From Hysterangium stoloniferum (lineage: Eukaryota > Basidiomycota > Agaricomycetes > Hysterangiales > Hysterangiaceae), in NCBI GenBank assembly GCA_015178975.1, contig WHVD01000289.1, positions 1 through 64,000 of the forward strand: a stretch of DNA of 64,000 nucleotides. Direction: 5' to 3'. Position 1 is the stretch's first letter. The number at the start of each line of letters is the position of its first letter. The translations under genes and the position numbers were made by a program. Below the pieces are notes generated by a model. The model ran no database searches, had not been told where the DNA came from, and worked only from the letters and a program-made list of their open reading frames with translations. Positions 34,538 to 47,164 of the stretch are shown piece after piece.

Positions 34538-36097
34538 TGTTAAGAACAGAAAACTGACTAATGTCAGTTGGCTGACAGGGACCGATCAGAAGGACTTGGC
34601 TTCAGCTTATGTACTGTGCCCTTGCACATTACTGTCAGGTGTCCTTAAATTTTGGGTGGGCAAAGACTAATCCTAACGAGTTCCTCACAGTGAGTTACTG
34701 ATCGGAACTGCTGAAGGATAAGTCAGGTGTCGGGCTGAGGGGTCAGAGGCCAAAGAGAGGCGAGTGCATGCAGAGGTGGAGAGTGGGATACTTAGTGTAA
34801 GGCTTATAGAGATGTATGTGGATGTTCTGAGTCAATATTCTGATTGCCTAGTAACTACAACTACAGCAGATTTATATACAAGTCATTGGCATCTTGTTAG
34901 GATATGTACAGGGTGGGTCTCTGGAGAAACCCACAGGATATCCAGTAGGACTTGGCTTCAGCTTATAGGCTGCGCCCTCACTAGATCATGTTGTCCAAAT
35001 TCAGACAGGCAGACGGGAATGCCGGGGAGTCCGGGTGGGGGTCGTGGTTGAGAGGTCGTAGGTCAGAGGTCATGGGTCGAGAGATTGTGAGTGGTGAGAG
35101 AGATAGATGTGCTGGAGCCCATGGGCTCTGACTAGCATGAGCGGTGTACATAATTCAAGTAGGAGTTTTAGAGTGGAAAATGGATTAGATTACTGGGGGG
35201 AATCTAAGCCGATTTTCCGACTGGATTGTATGTACAACATCTGCCAGCTTAAATAGACCATGAGTGAATGTCATACCGAATCCCGTAATAATGCAATGAA
35301 ACGAGCAAAACATAAAACGGGAATAGTAAACACCAAATTGGTGTTAGGAACGGGACAGAACAGAGCGGAGTCCAAATAGTGACAAATCATAAACCATAAC
35401 GGGAAATGGAGCAGAGGCAGAGTCTGAATCGTGACAGGTCATTTGACTAAAATGGGAATGGGGCTCTGTTAGAGGATAACGGGTTTTCTGAGCAGGGTCC
35501 GGTGACTGATGCACGGGACGAGGTCGGACATAGACAGAGACAGAGTCCAGTGGGTTTTCCGGTGACTGAAACCCAACGTAATGAAGATGAACGTAGACAA
35601 GTCTGATGTACGGAGTCTGGTGGGAATTCTGGTACACTGATAACGGGTGCGTATAAGTTCGTGCCTGGAGTCCAGCAGGAATTCCGGTCATAACACATCT
35701 AGAAAATACTAACTAAGGGAAGAGTGGAAACATTATTGACAAATAAACTTGACTAGGAACTGGAAGGTTACAATAAATTCGGAGGCTGTGAATTAACCAA
35801 GAGTGGAATTACGAGAAAAGAAAATAGTCCACAGGTTACAGGTATATACAGGCATATGTGAAACATAGAATAGAATGGATCATCATAATAAAAAAGTGAT
35901 GTATCAAAGCATAACCAGATAACAAGTATAACTTGACAGGGGCATAAATGGGGTTTGATCACCATGAAAGCATATATCAGCATCAGGTGACCAACAGTTT
36001 CTGATGCAATGACTTGATTAATAACTTGAAATGTTGATAGGCAGCAATAACCTCAGGGACCATCGGGGTGTGACATGGTTGTGACACAGTCATAACA
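34538..36097 (+). mobile_element. Solo LTR type A, itself split by a type B LTR
   Basis: Begins TGTTAAGAACAG and ends GTCATAACA, flanked by GTTGT on both sides (34533-34537, 36098-36102). A type B LTR lies inside, at 34895-35695, leaving about 755 bp of type A. Confidence 0.85.
34895..35695 (+). mobile_element. Solo LTR type B
   Basis: TGTTAGGATATG...GGTCATAACA, flanked by CATCT (34890-34894 and 35696-35700) within the type A LTR, so it inserted later than its host. Confidence 0.9.
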
Positions 36098-36102
36098 GTT
36101 GT

Positions 36103-37294
36103 CCATAATGATTATAATATCAGATGTCTACTGGTAAAATTTATATTTCTACAAAACTCCATCTTTAAATAGTGATATATCATCTGAGACTATTATATTG
36201 TTAACGACCAACAATAAGAAACAATTCTCCATACTACATCCTAAACAATTCAGAGTCAATTAATAGAACTTATTGTATATGGTTTTCCAAGTTATGTAAA
36301 TACTTGCTAATACTTTTGTTGTTAATTTGTTTTTAAAAGCTAAACTGTAGTTATTTCCTAGTAAAATATGTATAATTGGAAATTTTTTGTCCTGTGGCTT
36401 TCGTAGTAGGGTGAAATTACCTATATATTCTGAGTACAGTATATTGAATCAAGTAGAAATCTGTTCAGATTGACAGATCTATTCTGAAGTAATACATATG
36501 CATGGAATGGACTATCTAAAAGGTATCTATTTTTTAAAAGGAGGATGGTCACGCTTTATTGAACATACAAAATTTTACTGAATAATCCTCATATTTTTAA
36601 GTGAGACTACTTCCTTTGGCCATGACAACTTATTCTATGAGTTTATATTTAATTACCTGAAATTTCATCTTTAAAATATGCATGCCATTTTAAAATACAC
36701 ACAAATGACGTAGTTACACAAGATTTTTTGGATTAACCTAGATTATTTGGGTTAAACAAGATTATTTGGGTTAAATAAGATTATTTGGGTTATGAATTAA
36801 TCTTTGGGTTATGACTTAATCTTTGGGTTATGATGTATTCTCTTGTATACAAGCAAACTTTCAAATATATTTCATATAATTTAAATTTAGTTGGTTTAGA
36901 GAGTTAACCAGAACTATCTGGGTACCAATCCCCATTGTGCAATTTATTTCAAAAGAATAATCTACAGATGATTGTTTGACTAAATTTTGTCAGATATAGG
37001 ATAAATATTAATATTCTCCAGAATGTCATCTGATAGACTGAATTTGCTTAAATATTAATTTTACAACAAACAATATAAATATATACACTTTAGTGGATAA
37101 ATAACTTTTAAAGTTTTGGGTTATCCTCCAAAGTATTAGTGTTTCAAACTACCAATTTTTTTTATTGTCTACTCATGTCCAGAAAGATTCTTGACTTTGT
37201 AATGTATGAGAAAGTTTTAAAACCCAAATTATGTTTGAATCACATCCCAGATGTTTAAATGACCTTTAGAGTATATTAGAATTTGGTATACTTA
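36103..37294. other. AT-rich inserted DNA within the 3' LTR region
   Basis: Contains the reverse partner of 33565-34020 at about 36750-37135 and a degenerate tandem repeat of TTTGGGTTATGA near 36730-36840. No coding motif. Confidence 0.4.
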
Positions 37295-38109
37295 TGTTAA
37301 GAGCAGAAACTGACAGATGTCGGCTGGCCGACAGGGACCGAACGGAAGGACTTGGCTTCAGCTTATGTGCTGCGCCCTCGCAAGTTGCCGTCAGGTGTCC
37401 TTAAATTTTGGGCGGGCGAAAACTAGTCCTGTCAAGTAAACCTCACGGTAAACTACCGATCGGAAACTGAAGGATAAGTTGAGGGTTGGGTTGAGGGTTC
37501 GGAGACTGAGAGTCAGAGATTAGAGGTTGAAGTCATAAATGTAGGTTGAATCGTAAATGGGATGGAGTCGGAATGTAGTGGTTGTGAATAGATAATGGAG
37601 TTGGAAATTAGAGGGTGTCTAAGTCGATCTAAGTCGATATTCTAAGTCGATATTCTGATTGTCTAATAACTACATTTACAGTGGGTTTATATATGAGTTA
37701 TTGGCGTCTAGAAACTACTAACTAAGGGAAGAGCGGAAAACGGCATTGACAAATAAGCTTGACTAGGAACCGGAAGGTTACGATAAGATCAGAAGCTGAG
37801 ATTTAGCCGAGAGCGGAATTACAAGAAAAGGGAATAGTCCACGGGCTACAGGTATATATGGGCATATGTGAAACATAGAGTAAAACGGATCATCATAATG
37901 AAAGGGGACGTATCAAAGCATAACCAGATGGTACGAGTATATTTTGACAGGGGCGTAAACGAGGTTTGATCGCCGTGAAGGTATACATCAGTGTCGGTAT
38001 TCCGAAGGTTGCCGAAATGATGACTTGATCAATAACTTGGAACATCGATAGACTGTAGTATTCTCGGAGACCATCGGGTTGCGACATGGGTTACGACATG
38101 GTCGTAACA
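37295..38109 (+). mobile_element. Solo LTR type A
   Basis: TGTTAAGAGCAG...GGTCGTAACA, flanked by ACTTA (37290-37294, 38110-38114). It retains many CpGs, so it is relatively young. Confidence 0.9.
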
Positions 38110-38527
38110 ACTTAATAGTTTTCAGATATCCTCTAGTATGGGAACTATAAATATTCTGTAGTTGGAAGTTGGGATCAGATATTGAGATGGAAAGTTGGAT
38201 CAGAGACTTGGGGCAGAGGTCAGATTTTTTGGATAATATCAGATATTGAAGTATCTGGGAATGGGTTGTAATAGTACCCCCCTGTTAGGCTGAAGTCCCA
38301 TAGAGGAAATTAGGTACTGAGGATTGAACTGTCAGTTATGCATTATGTGTTGTGAAATTACGCAAATTTGGAAGTGGAGAGTTTTGGCAGCTGATCTGAG
38401 TATAAAAACTTCCAAATATTCAAAATAATCATTTTCTTTCTTTAACCACAACTTGCATGACAATTCATTATCCTTTGTTTGCCACCACTCTGGAAGATTC
38501 AGTTGCCAAAGTTGCCATACTCACCAC

Positions 38528-39806
38528 AATGTCAAAAGTCAAAGAACTTCAACATAAATGATGGTAGATAGAGGAGTTGAGGTGACAACAAGAGGAGGAG
38601 GAGAGAGAATTGATGCAGTAATTGAAGGAGGTGGGAAGAAGTGGAAAAACACAAGTTGAAGTGGGTGAAGATGGAGAAAGAAGTGGAGGAAAACAGAAAG
38701 GAATGAGTGTGGAAGGTGGTGGAAGATCAGAGGTTGTGGGAAGTGGAGGAGAAGAAATGGCAGGATGCTGAGGTAGAAGAACAGCAGCTGAAAGAGAAGC
38801 AGGACAGAAAAGTAAGTGAGCTGGAAATGTTCTGTGTATCCCAGATAATGGTAGACAACAGTGGAAAGTTGATGAGGTGGATGAAGAGGAAGAGGCTGGG
38901 CCTTCAAGTCCAAAGATAAATAACTTTGTAAAAGTTCTGGAATTTGACTATTTTCTGAAATAGAAACAAAAGACCAGGGCTCCAGAATGGATGGAGACTG
39001 CCCACAAAATTCCATGTCAGCATTGTGTGAGCTGGCACATTACTTGTTGGAGACAGAAGGTAAAATGGGATGGAACCTGTTTCCCTTGCATGGTAAACAA
39101 AATCCCATAAGTCTTACTGTGAAGTGGACTCCAAAAAATGAAAAGGCTCAAAAGGTCAAAAAGGTGGAAAAAATAGAAAAGTAACAGTCGTGGAAATCTT
39201 GGGAATGACCAAGCCTGTGGAAACTGAAGTGCCAAACATAGACAATGATACCTGTATCAAACTCCTTAGAGATACCATTAATGTAATGGAGTTTATTGGG
39301 ATGGAGTTAATAAAGCTTCGAGAGACCTTAGAGTGCCATAATGTTGTCCAAGAGAAGGGTTTCCAGGCATTGAATTGGAACTTCTGGAAACAAAATGAGT
39401 TTCTGGAAAAGGTACAGTATGTATTATTGTGGTTTCTGAAAGGTATACTGATAAAGAAAGGAATGAGTTGAATGATCTGTTGGTGGATATTGTTGAGAAA
39501 AGCTGGGTGTTGGGAGAAAAGCTGGGTGTTGGGAGGAAAGCTGGGTATTGGGAGAAAAGCTGGGTGTTGGAAGAAAAGCTGGGTGTTGGGAGAAAAGCTG
39601 GGTGTTGGGAGAAAAGCTGGGTGTTGGGAGAAAAGCTGGAAAGTGAAGATGGGAAAGTGCAGGAAATGGTGGAGAGTGCAAAAATTGCAAATGAAATGGG
39701 AGTTGGAGTGAGGGAGGATTTGGAGTACCAGAAACATTACATTGATTGTATCTTTATTTTTAACTTGCAAAATGATTATTATTCTTATTATTTTGGTGTG
39801 ACTTAA
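38528..39806 (+). pseudogene. Antisense coiled-coil / Cys-rich ORF in the chromovirus 3' region
   Basis: Lies between the chromodomain and the 3' LTR but on the opposite strand to pol. From ATG 38528 the reading is broken by stops and frame changes. It gives Glu/Lys/Gln-rich coiled coil, an acidic patch (EVDEEEEAGPSSPKI), a Cys-rich part resembling a Zn2-Cys6 domain (PCQHCVSWHITC and later GTCFPCM), a helical region (LLRDTINVMEFIGMEL) and then a 19-bp minisatellite. Such ORFs may be element-encoded accessory genes or captured host sequence. Which is not decidable here. Confidence 0.45.
39497..39640 (+). repeat. 19-bp minisatellite
   Basis: Seven to eight units of about GGTGTTGGGAGAAAAGCTG. 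Because 19 is not a multiple of three, three units give a 19-residue super-repeat (motif SWVLGEKLGVGRKAG). Several frames on both strands are open through it. Confidence 0.9.
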
Positions 39807-39899
39807 AGATTGTGAAAGAGTGTTGGATTGGAAGTGTTGGAAAATAGATGGGGAAAAAATGGAGGAAATCAGAGTGACAATAAAGGTCCAGGCTTACTA

Positions 39900-41660
39900 G
39901 GATAAGCAGTGCGGAAATCAGTTACAATTTCCATAGCATGTCCAAGTTCTGTAGCCAATATCCATGAATTTTCTTCATCAGTACCTTTGTAGCCCGCTGT
40001 TAAGAACTGAAAACTGACTAATGTCAGTAGGCCAATGGGGACCAATCGGAAGGACTTGCCTTCAGCTTATGTGCTCCGCCCTTGCAATTATCTGTTGGGT
40101 GTCCTTAAATTTCGGACGGGTGAAGACTAGTCCTAACAAATACTTCTCAGCAAAACTACTGATTGGAACTGAAGGATAAGTCGAGTGTTGGGCCAAGGGG
40201 TCGGAGACCGAGAGTGGGCAAGCACACGCGAAGGTGGATAGTAGAGTACATACTTAGTATGAGACTTCTAGAGGTGTAAGAGGGTATTCTGAGTTAATAT
40301 TTTGATTGCCTAGTAACTACAACTACAACGGGTTCATATCCAAGTATTCGGCATCTAGAAAATACTAACTAGGAGAAGAGCAGAAAATAGTATTGACAAA
40401 TAAGCTTGACTATGAAGGGGAAGGTTACGATTAGTTCAGAGGCCGTGGAATAACTGAGGGCAGGATTATGAGAAAAGGAAATAGTCCAAGAGTTACAAGT
40501 ATATATAGACATATGTGAAACATAGAGTAGAACAGATCATCATAATAAAAAAGGGACATATCAGAGTTTAACCAGATAGTGCGAGTATATTTGACGGGGG
40601 CATAAACAGAGTTTGATCACCATGAAGGCATACATCATCATTGGAAGACCGACAGTTTCCGATGTGATGACTTGAACGATGACTTGAATTGTCGATAGGT
40701 GGCAATAACCTCGGGGACCGTCAGGTTGCGACACAGTCGTAACACCCGCCCATTTGACTAAATAAAGCAGTTTCCAAGTACATCAGCAATTGTTGATTTT
40801 AGAATCCAAAATCTCAGAAACTTTGAATTCAAGTTCTCTATCAATGATGACCACAGGAGGTGGAGGTTGATTATGTTCCGGGATGTTATTAGGAACACAA
40901 ATTTCTAACATGGAAACATGGAAAATGGGATGAACTGCTTGCATACTTTCAGGAAGTCAGAGAGTCCAGTAAAGTGAGCTGGCTTGTGCTATAATCTTGA
41001 AAGGACCTAAGAATTTTTCAGCAAGTTTTTTGGAAGGTCAGGTAGTTTGAAAGAATTGAGCTTTTATAAAAACCTGGTCTCCAATTTTGAAGTTAGGAGG
41101 TGGGATTCTGTTTTTACCCACAGAACATTGATAATGTTCCTGAGTGGAAGCCAAATTCTATTTGGGATATACTGTGAGAATAGGATTATATCCTTTATTG
41201 GTGAAGAAGAGAGAGATGCTGGTAGTTGCATTCAGAGAGTTATTGTAAGCAAATTCTGTGAGCAGAAGAAGGGATTCCCAGTTGTCCTATTGGTAGTTGC
41301 AGTAAATATGAAGGTATTGTTCCAGGGTTTGGTTGACATGTTCCATTTGTCTGTCACCTTCCAGATGATATCCCAAAGTGAAGTGTAATTTTCATATCAA
41401 GAGTTTTTCCAAGGGCCTTGAAAAAATGGGAAACAAACTTGGGGAAGTTACATGAAATGGAACACCATGCTTGGAAAATATATGAATGATAAAAAGTTCC
41501 ACTAATTGCAAGGATGTTATTGTATCATGAGTGGGTATGAAAATTCCTTGTTTTGAGAATCAGTCTACAACAACTAGAATGGATGTAAAGCCTTTAGAAG
41601 TTGGGAGTTGTTCAATAAAATCCATGGAAATTGAGTTCCAGGGTTTTTCCAGTATTGGGA
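39900..41660 (-). pseudogene. Ty3 integrase and chromodomain
   Basis: The minus reading gives the integrase core (PWNSISMDFIEQLP with the first catalytic Asp, then ILVVVD followed by a stop). The block that should hold the second Asp is lost to a frame change, and MEHVNQTLEQYL carries the Glu. After VNMLEI-like residues the chromodomain follows and ends in AYPSKPGP, the usual chromovirus finish. It is interrupted by stops and by the solo LTR at 39998-40744. Confidence 0.75.
39998..40744 (+). mobile_element. Solo LTR type A inside the chromodomain
   Basis: TGTTAAGAACTG...CAGTCGTAACA, flanked by CCCGC (39993-39997, 40745-40749). On the minus strand the chromodomain reads LYLVKWAG before it and YKGTDEENSW after it, so it splits the domain. 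Confidence 0.9.
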
Positions 41661-41799
41661 GTTGCTTGAGAAGGCTGTACAGCATATGTCTCTGGGATTT
41701 AGAATATAAGCAAGTGGTGCATGACTTACAGGACTGGGTTATGAAATATCAGACATTGGTCCAAGTATATTCTCTTTGGATTAAACTGAGAGTATTGTT

Positions 41800-43396
41800 A
41801 ATGCCATAATGTCTAGAGATTGGATGATCATGTTTTTACTGAAGTACATGGAGTCAGAGATTGTTGGAGTCTGGAACATAAATATGTCCAGCAAGATGGA
41901 TGAAACCTTGAGAGTCTTGGGACTATTGGGATTGATTGGAATCATTGAGAACTTCTAGGTGTGACTTGAGAGCCAGATTGGAAGTAAGTGCAGAAAGGAT
42001 ATATTGATATAATTGCTCAATATCCATAATCAGAATGCTATGCATAATTGAATGGTAGAGAGAAGTTGCTTGGATAGATGCAGAAAGTTGCTGTGTTGTA
42101 AAAACTGGTTTCATGTTGCGCAGATTAACAATGGCATAGTTACTTTCCCCCTCTCTAGGATAGACATCCCATCATTGAGTCATGGCATCCAGTTTTCCAC
42201 CAAGATGTCTGGGTCAGAAATGGATAATCATATTGAAAGTGGAGAGAAATTTGGACCACTGGGTGAGTGGGAATTGTGGAACCTTCAAGGTAGTGCTGTC
42301 AATGTTTGAGAAAGAATTGGAGCAGAAGTGAAAGTATTTTTTAAAGCCTGAAAAGCAGAACAGCACTCATCATCAAAAACCCATGGATGAGATTTATGGG
42401 TAAGGTGAGTGAGTGGTATTGTAATATCTGAATGGTTCTGAATAACTTGACAGTAGAATTCTGCAAAACCTAAAAATGACTGGATATCCTTGACTTTCTC
42501 TGGTTCAGGCCAATTGCAGACAACTTGAACCTTATGTAGTTTCATCCATAAGGAGACCATCAGGTCCAATAATAAAACCTAAATATGTATTCAATAGAAT
42601 CCATGTCAAAATAGCATTTTTTACCATTAGCAAAAGGACCATTTTTTCAGAGTCTTTCGAAAACTTCATGGACCTGCTTGTCATAAAGAGTGGGATCCTT
42701 GGAAAATACCAAGACCTTGTCCAAGTAGACTATAACACATACATCAAGTATGTTGGAAAATATATCATTAACAAAACATTGAAAAGCAGAAGGAGCACCG
42801 GTAAGGCCAAAAGGTATAACCAACCATTCAAAGGATCCATAGTGGGTGCAGAAAGCAGTCTTCCATTCATTCCCTTCAACAATTTGGACCAAATGATAGG
42901 CATGTTTAAGGTCTATTTTGGTGTAAATATGAGCTTACTATGAGACATTGAGTAAATTTGTAATGAGTGGAAGCAGATACTTATCTTTCTGTGTTATGGA
43001 ATTTAACCCTCGGAAGTCAATAAGGGAACCATCCTTTTTCCTGATGAAAAGGACAAGTACTCCATACAGAGACTTTGAGGGATGGATAAAACCTATTGAC
43101 AAATGTTCATCCAAGAACTCCTGAATAGACAAAGGTTCTGATTGAGACAATGGGTAAATAGGTCCTAAGTGTGGGTTTGAACTGGGCTCAATATCAATTT
43201 TTAAGTTGTAAGGCCTATGTGGTACAAGCTGGTTAGCTTTCTGCTTACTGAAAGTATCTGCAAAATCATAGTATTTTTCGTGAACTCCTTCCAGGTTGGC
43301 TTTTAGCTCAGATAATTCTGGAGTTGCAAAATCTCCAGATGTATCATCAACTTTTAAGCTGATCGAATAACACTGTGATCTGTCCAGTTTACTCAT
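41800..43396 (-). pseudogene. Ty3 reverse transcriptase and RNase H
   Basis: The minus strand reads FIRKKDGSLIDFRGLNSITQ, FEWLVIPFGLTGAPSAFQ and IVYLDKVLVFSKD. The RT active-site YLDD is YLDK here, which would inactivate it. The connection domain (DIQSFLGFAEFYCQ) and the region preceding integrase (KPVFTTQQLSASIQ, 42114 down to 41923) follow in different frames. Several frameshifts separate the blocks. Confidence 0.85.
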
Positions 43397-44819
43397 CTTA
43401 ACACCCCATCAATCAATGGATTATATTGGGTGAGCCAGTTGTATCCAAGAATGACTGAACAGCTAGAGTCCAACTATGTTACAAAAAAAGTAACTGTCTG
43501 GGATGTTCCACATAGGAACCAGATAGACATGTCACAGGCTTGAGTAATTGCCATATTGCTAGTGCCATCAAACAAAGAAATTGCAGGAATAGAATGGAGT
43601 TTCATATGATGTTTTGTGGCAAAGGTGGTATCTACAAAATGGTGTGTGGAGCCAGAATCTATCAGAGCTCAGAATACTAAATTTCCAAGAAGGTCAGAAA
43701 TGAGTTTAACAAATAATGAGTTGGGATTAGAGAGAGTGGATGCATTGAGATGGATAATCTCAGAAACATGGAGAGTCAATGCAACCCTCTGTCCATGCAG
43801 ATTCCAGAGGGTTGCTTACTCTTTTTTCAACTCTGTGGTGGGTTTTCCTTATTGGATTTCATGTCTTTCTTCTGATCAGAATTTGATTTTCCAGGATTAG
43901 TGCCAGACTTGCCGGTGTTATTGCCAGAGTTATTGCTGGAAGACTTGCTAGTTGATGCCTTATTGCCTTGAGAATGTTCTGTTAGATTTTCTCAGGAAAT
44001 TCCTGCTTTTCATTCACAATAGTGGACATTGGATGTCTGAGCTTTCATCCACATGAGTTGGAGAGTTTTTGGCTTTCCATCTTTGGAGATGTCATCTTTT
44101 AAGCATGACAGAAGACCCATATAGAAATGGTGCCTGAGGGTGGAATTGTCCCATCCACAGCATGCAGGAAGGGTATTGAACTTGATGAGGTAATTGGAAA
44201 CTCATTGATTGTCCTTCATCTTAAGTGTCATTAGGTCATTCTCTGCTTTTCCGGATTGATTGTAAGGTCCAAAATTAGTCAGTTCTTCAACAAATTTGTC
44301 CCAGTCATTAGGCCATATGGATGTCTCATCAGATATTCTGGAAAGTCTGGGTTCAAACAAATTCTGAGCAGTATCCTTAAGATAAGAGAATGTGAAGTTG
44401 ATTTTTAAACTGTTGGACTGGAATGCAGTGGATCAATGACAGAAACTGAAATGGCATTGGAGAAGGAAATTCTTCAACTTTTTCAGATCCTTGCTGGTAA
44501 ATGGTTTGGGTTCTTTGACTCTGGTATAGGATGATTCTTTGCTTTCCTTAGCAGATTTCAGATAGTCAGCAAATTTCACAATGGAGTTGATAAATATCAT
44601 TTCAGTTGGTTAATCAGAATATTTCTTTTTCAATTTGTCTGGTTGTTCTTCTATGTTGTCATCAGAAACCTTGGGAGCATTGGGATCTTTCACTACCTTG
44701 GTAAATTCTTTGCTCTGATGCTATTGGCTGAGCTGGGGTTTCAGATTGAGTGGTATAAAGTTGCAATGGGGATTGAAGTTGGGATGGTCCTTCAGCAGCT
44801 TTGCATTTAGGACCCATGA
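43397..44819 (-). pseudogene. Ty3 gag and protease
   Basis: ATG at 44819 begins gag (MGPKCKAAEG), about 30 bp inside the 5' LTR. A Ser/Asn-rich linker (SSSNNSGNNTGKSGTNPG) and a degenerate zinc knuckle lie near 43900-44030. The aspartic protease motif LIDSGSTHHFVD is at about 43640-43662 and VILGYNWL near 43440. Internal stops are present. Confidence 0.7.
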
Positions 44820-44960
44820 TGAGCAAGTCACAGAGATGTGATCTGATATACTGTTATGTAAGTACTGTGTTGGGAACTATTCCAGAACTATCAGAAAGTG
44901 ACTGGGAACTCGGAAACTTCCAAATAGGGTTAGGAGATTGGCTTTCGCTTACATGCTGTG

Positions 44961-45811
44961 TGTTGAGTGGTGTGTGTGGGGCTTATCAGAGGGTTTCCAG
45001 AGAAACCTATGGGGAAGCTGGTAGGACTTGGCTTCAGCTTATGGGCTGCAGCCTTGTGAGATTGTGTTGTCTAATTTCAGATGGGTGGACAGGAATCCCG
45101 GGGAGTCCAGGAATAGTTGGTGGGTTGAGAGGTCAGGGAGTCAACTGTGGGAATCCTGTGGAAGTCGAGGGGTGGGATGGGGATGAGTCGGAGGTCGAGA
45201 GATAGATGATGGGTCAGAGCCTGTGGGCTCCGATGAGGTAAAGAGTGGTGTGTTTCAAAGAGGAGACTAGAGTGGAAAATGTACTGAGATTACTGGGGAG
45301 AATCTAAGCTGATTTTCTGACTGGATTGTATGTACAACATCTGCCAGACTATATAGACTGTGGAATGTATGTCATACCAAATCCAGTAATAATGAAATCT
45401 AAACTAGTAAACATGAAATGAAATAAGTAAATACCAAACTTGGTGTTAGGAATGGAATGGAGTGGAGCAGAGCCCAAAGCATGACAGGTCGGTAGACCAT
45501 AATGGGAATGGGGCAGGAGTCCAAAATGTGACAGGTCATTTGACTATAATGGGAAACGGGGCTCAGTTAGAGAGCTGTCGGGTTTTCCAAGCAGAGTCCA
45601 GTGACATGTGTGTGGGACAGGGTCAGAGATAGACAGGTGTGGGTTCTGGCAGGTATTCCCGTGACTGATACATGAAGTAATGAAGGTCGAACATGGACAG
45701 GTCTGACATCCAGAGTCTGGCAGGTATTCTGGTAAACTGATAACTGGTGCATGTAGGGTGCATTGCATATAAGTTAGTGCCTGAAGTCCAGTGGGTTTTC
45801 CAGTCATAACA
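44961..45811 (+). mobile_element. Solo LTR type B inside the 5' LTR
   Basis: TGTTGAGTGGTG...CAGTCATAACA, flanked by CTGTG (44956-44960, 45812-45816). Confidence 0.9.
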
Positions 45812-46128
45812 CTGTGCCTCTATATAAATGCTCAGAAGTCCTTAATTTCAGAGATGGGATTTACACTGGAGGATACAGATATTCAGAGTTCTAAAGAGTT
45901 CCAAATATCAAGCATGCAGGGAGAAGGAAGGAATAAGAAACTAAGTTGATATTGGATCTAATGTAAAGTACAAATTTGTGGAAACTAATATAAGTTCTCT
46001 TATTATTGTACTACAAATTAGGATCACAATAAGATGGACTAAGGAAAGTATCCCAAAATAGGAATACAATAAGCAAATGAGTGAATACTCATCAATTGAC
46101 AAGTTACCAAATGTGGAACAAGGATGAG

Positions 46129-46963
46129 TGTTACGACTGGAATTCCTGCCAGACTCCAGGCACTAATTTATACGCACCTGCACCCTATATGCACCCATTA
46201 TCAGTTTACAAGAATTCCTGCTGGACTCTGTATGTCAGACTTGTCTACATTCAAGTTTGTTATGTTGTGTTTCAGTCACCGGAAAACCCACTGGACTCCG
46301 TCCCTGTCTATGTCTGACCTTGTCCCACACATCAGTCACCGGACCCCACTCAGAATACCCGTCTTCCCTCTAACAGAGCCCCATTCCCATTTTAGTCAAA
46401 TGACCTGTCACGATTCGGACTCTGCTCCCGCTCCGTTTCCCGTTATGGTTTATGATTTGTCACTATTTGGACTCCACTCCATTCTGTCCTGTTCCTAACA
46501 CCAAACTTGGTGTTTCTATTCCTGTTTTATGTTTTGCTTGTTTCATTTCATCATTACTGGATTTGGTATGTCATTCACTCCACGGTCTATTTAAACTGGC
46601 AGATGTTGTACATACAATCCAGTTAGAAAATCAGCTTAGATTCCCCCCAGTAATCTAATACATTTTCCACTCTAAACTCCGACTTGAATCACACTGCTCA
46701 CACTAGTCGGAGCCCACAGGCTCTGGCACATCTATCTCTCTTACCTATCTCGACTTACGTCTTGACTCACAACCTCTCAACCCATGACCTCTGACCCATG
46801 AACCCTCGACCTATGAACCCCACTCAGACTCCCTGGGATTCCTGTCCACCTGTCTGAAATTGGACAACACGATCTCATGAGGGTGCAGCCTATAAGCTGA
46901 AGCCAAGTCCTACCAGATATTCCGTGGGTTTTTCTGGAGACCCACCATGTACATACCCTAATA
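46129..46963 (-). mobile_element. Solo LTR type B inside the 5' LTR, reverse
   Basis: TGTTACGACTGG...CATACCCTAATA, flanked by ATGAG (46124-46128, 46964-46968). The terminal AACA has changed to AATA. Confidence 0.88.
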
Positions 46964-47164
46964 ATGAGATCCAGAAGTATGGAAACTATAAATGTTCCAT
47001 AGTTGGAAGTTGGGATCGGATATTGATATGGGAAGTCAGATCAGAGACTTGGGGTGGAGGTCAAATGTTTCAGATAATATGAGATGTTGAAGTATCTGGG
47101 AATGGATCATAACAGTAACATTTGTTTCCTTTGTAAGTATTCTTTCCTTTGTAAACATCCCTGT

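Larger units (their letters stand above)
34101..47114 (-). mobile_element. Ty3 chromovirus with nested insertions
   Basis: A whole element on the minus strand. Its type C LTRs are 44852-47114 (5') and 34101-38273 (3'), both swollen by later insertions. The 5' LTR without them is about 570 bp. The outer flanks are GTCAC and GTAAC, a 5-bp duplication with one mismatch. A purine tract (GGGGGG) adjoins the 3' LTR at 38274. Gag, protease, RT, RNase H, integrase and chromodomain are recognisable in order from 44819 to about 39900. Stops, frameshifts and a solo LTR inside the chromodomain make it inactive. Confidence 0.8.

Noticed and set aside
40745-42310. Plus-strand frames at 41047-41388, 41531-41809 and 42052-42309
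   Set aside because: They are antisense to the integrase and RNase H regions of the Ty3 element on the minus strand.
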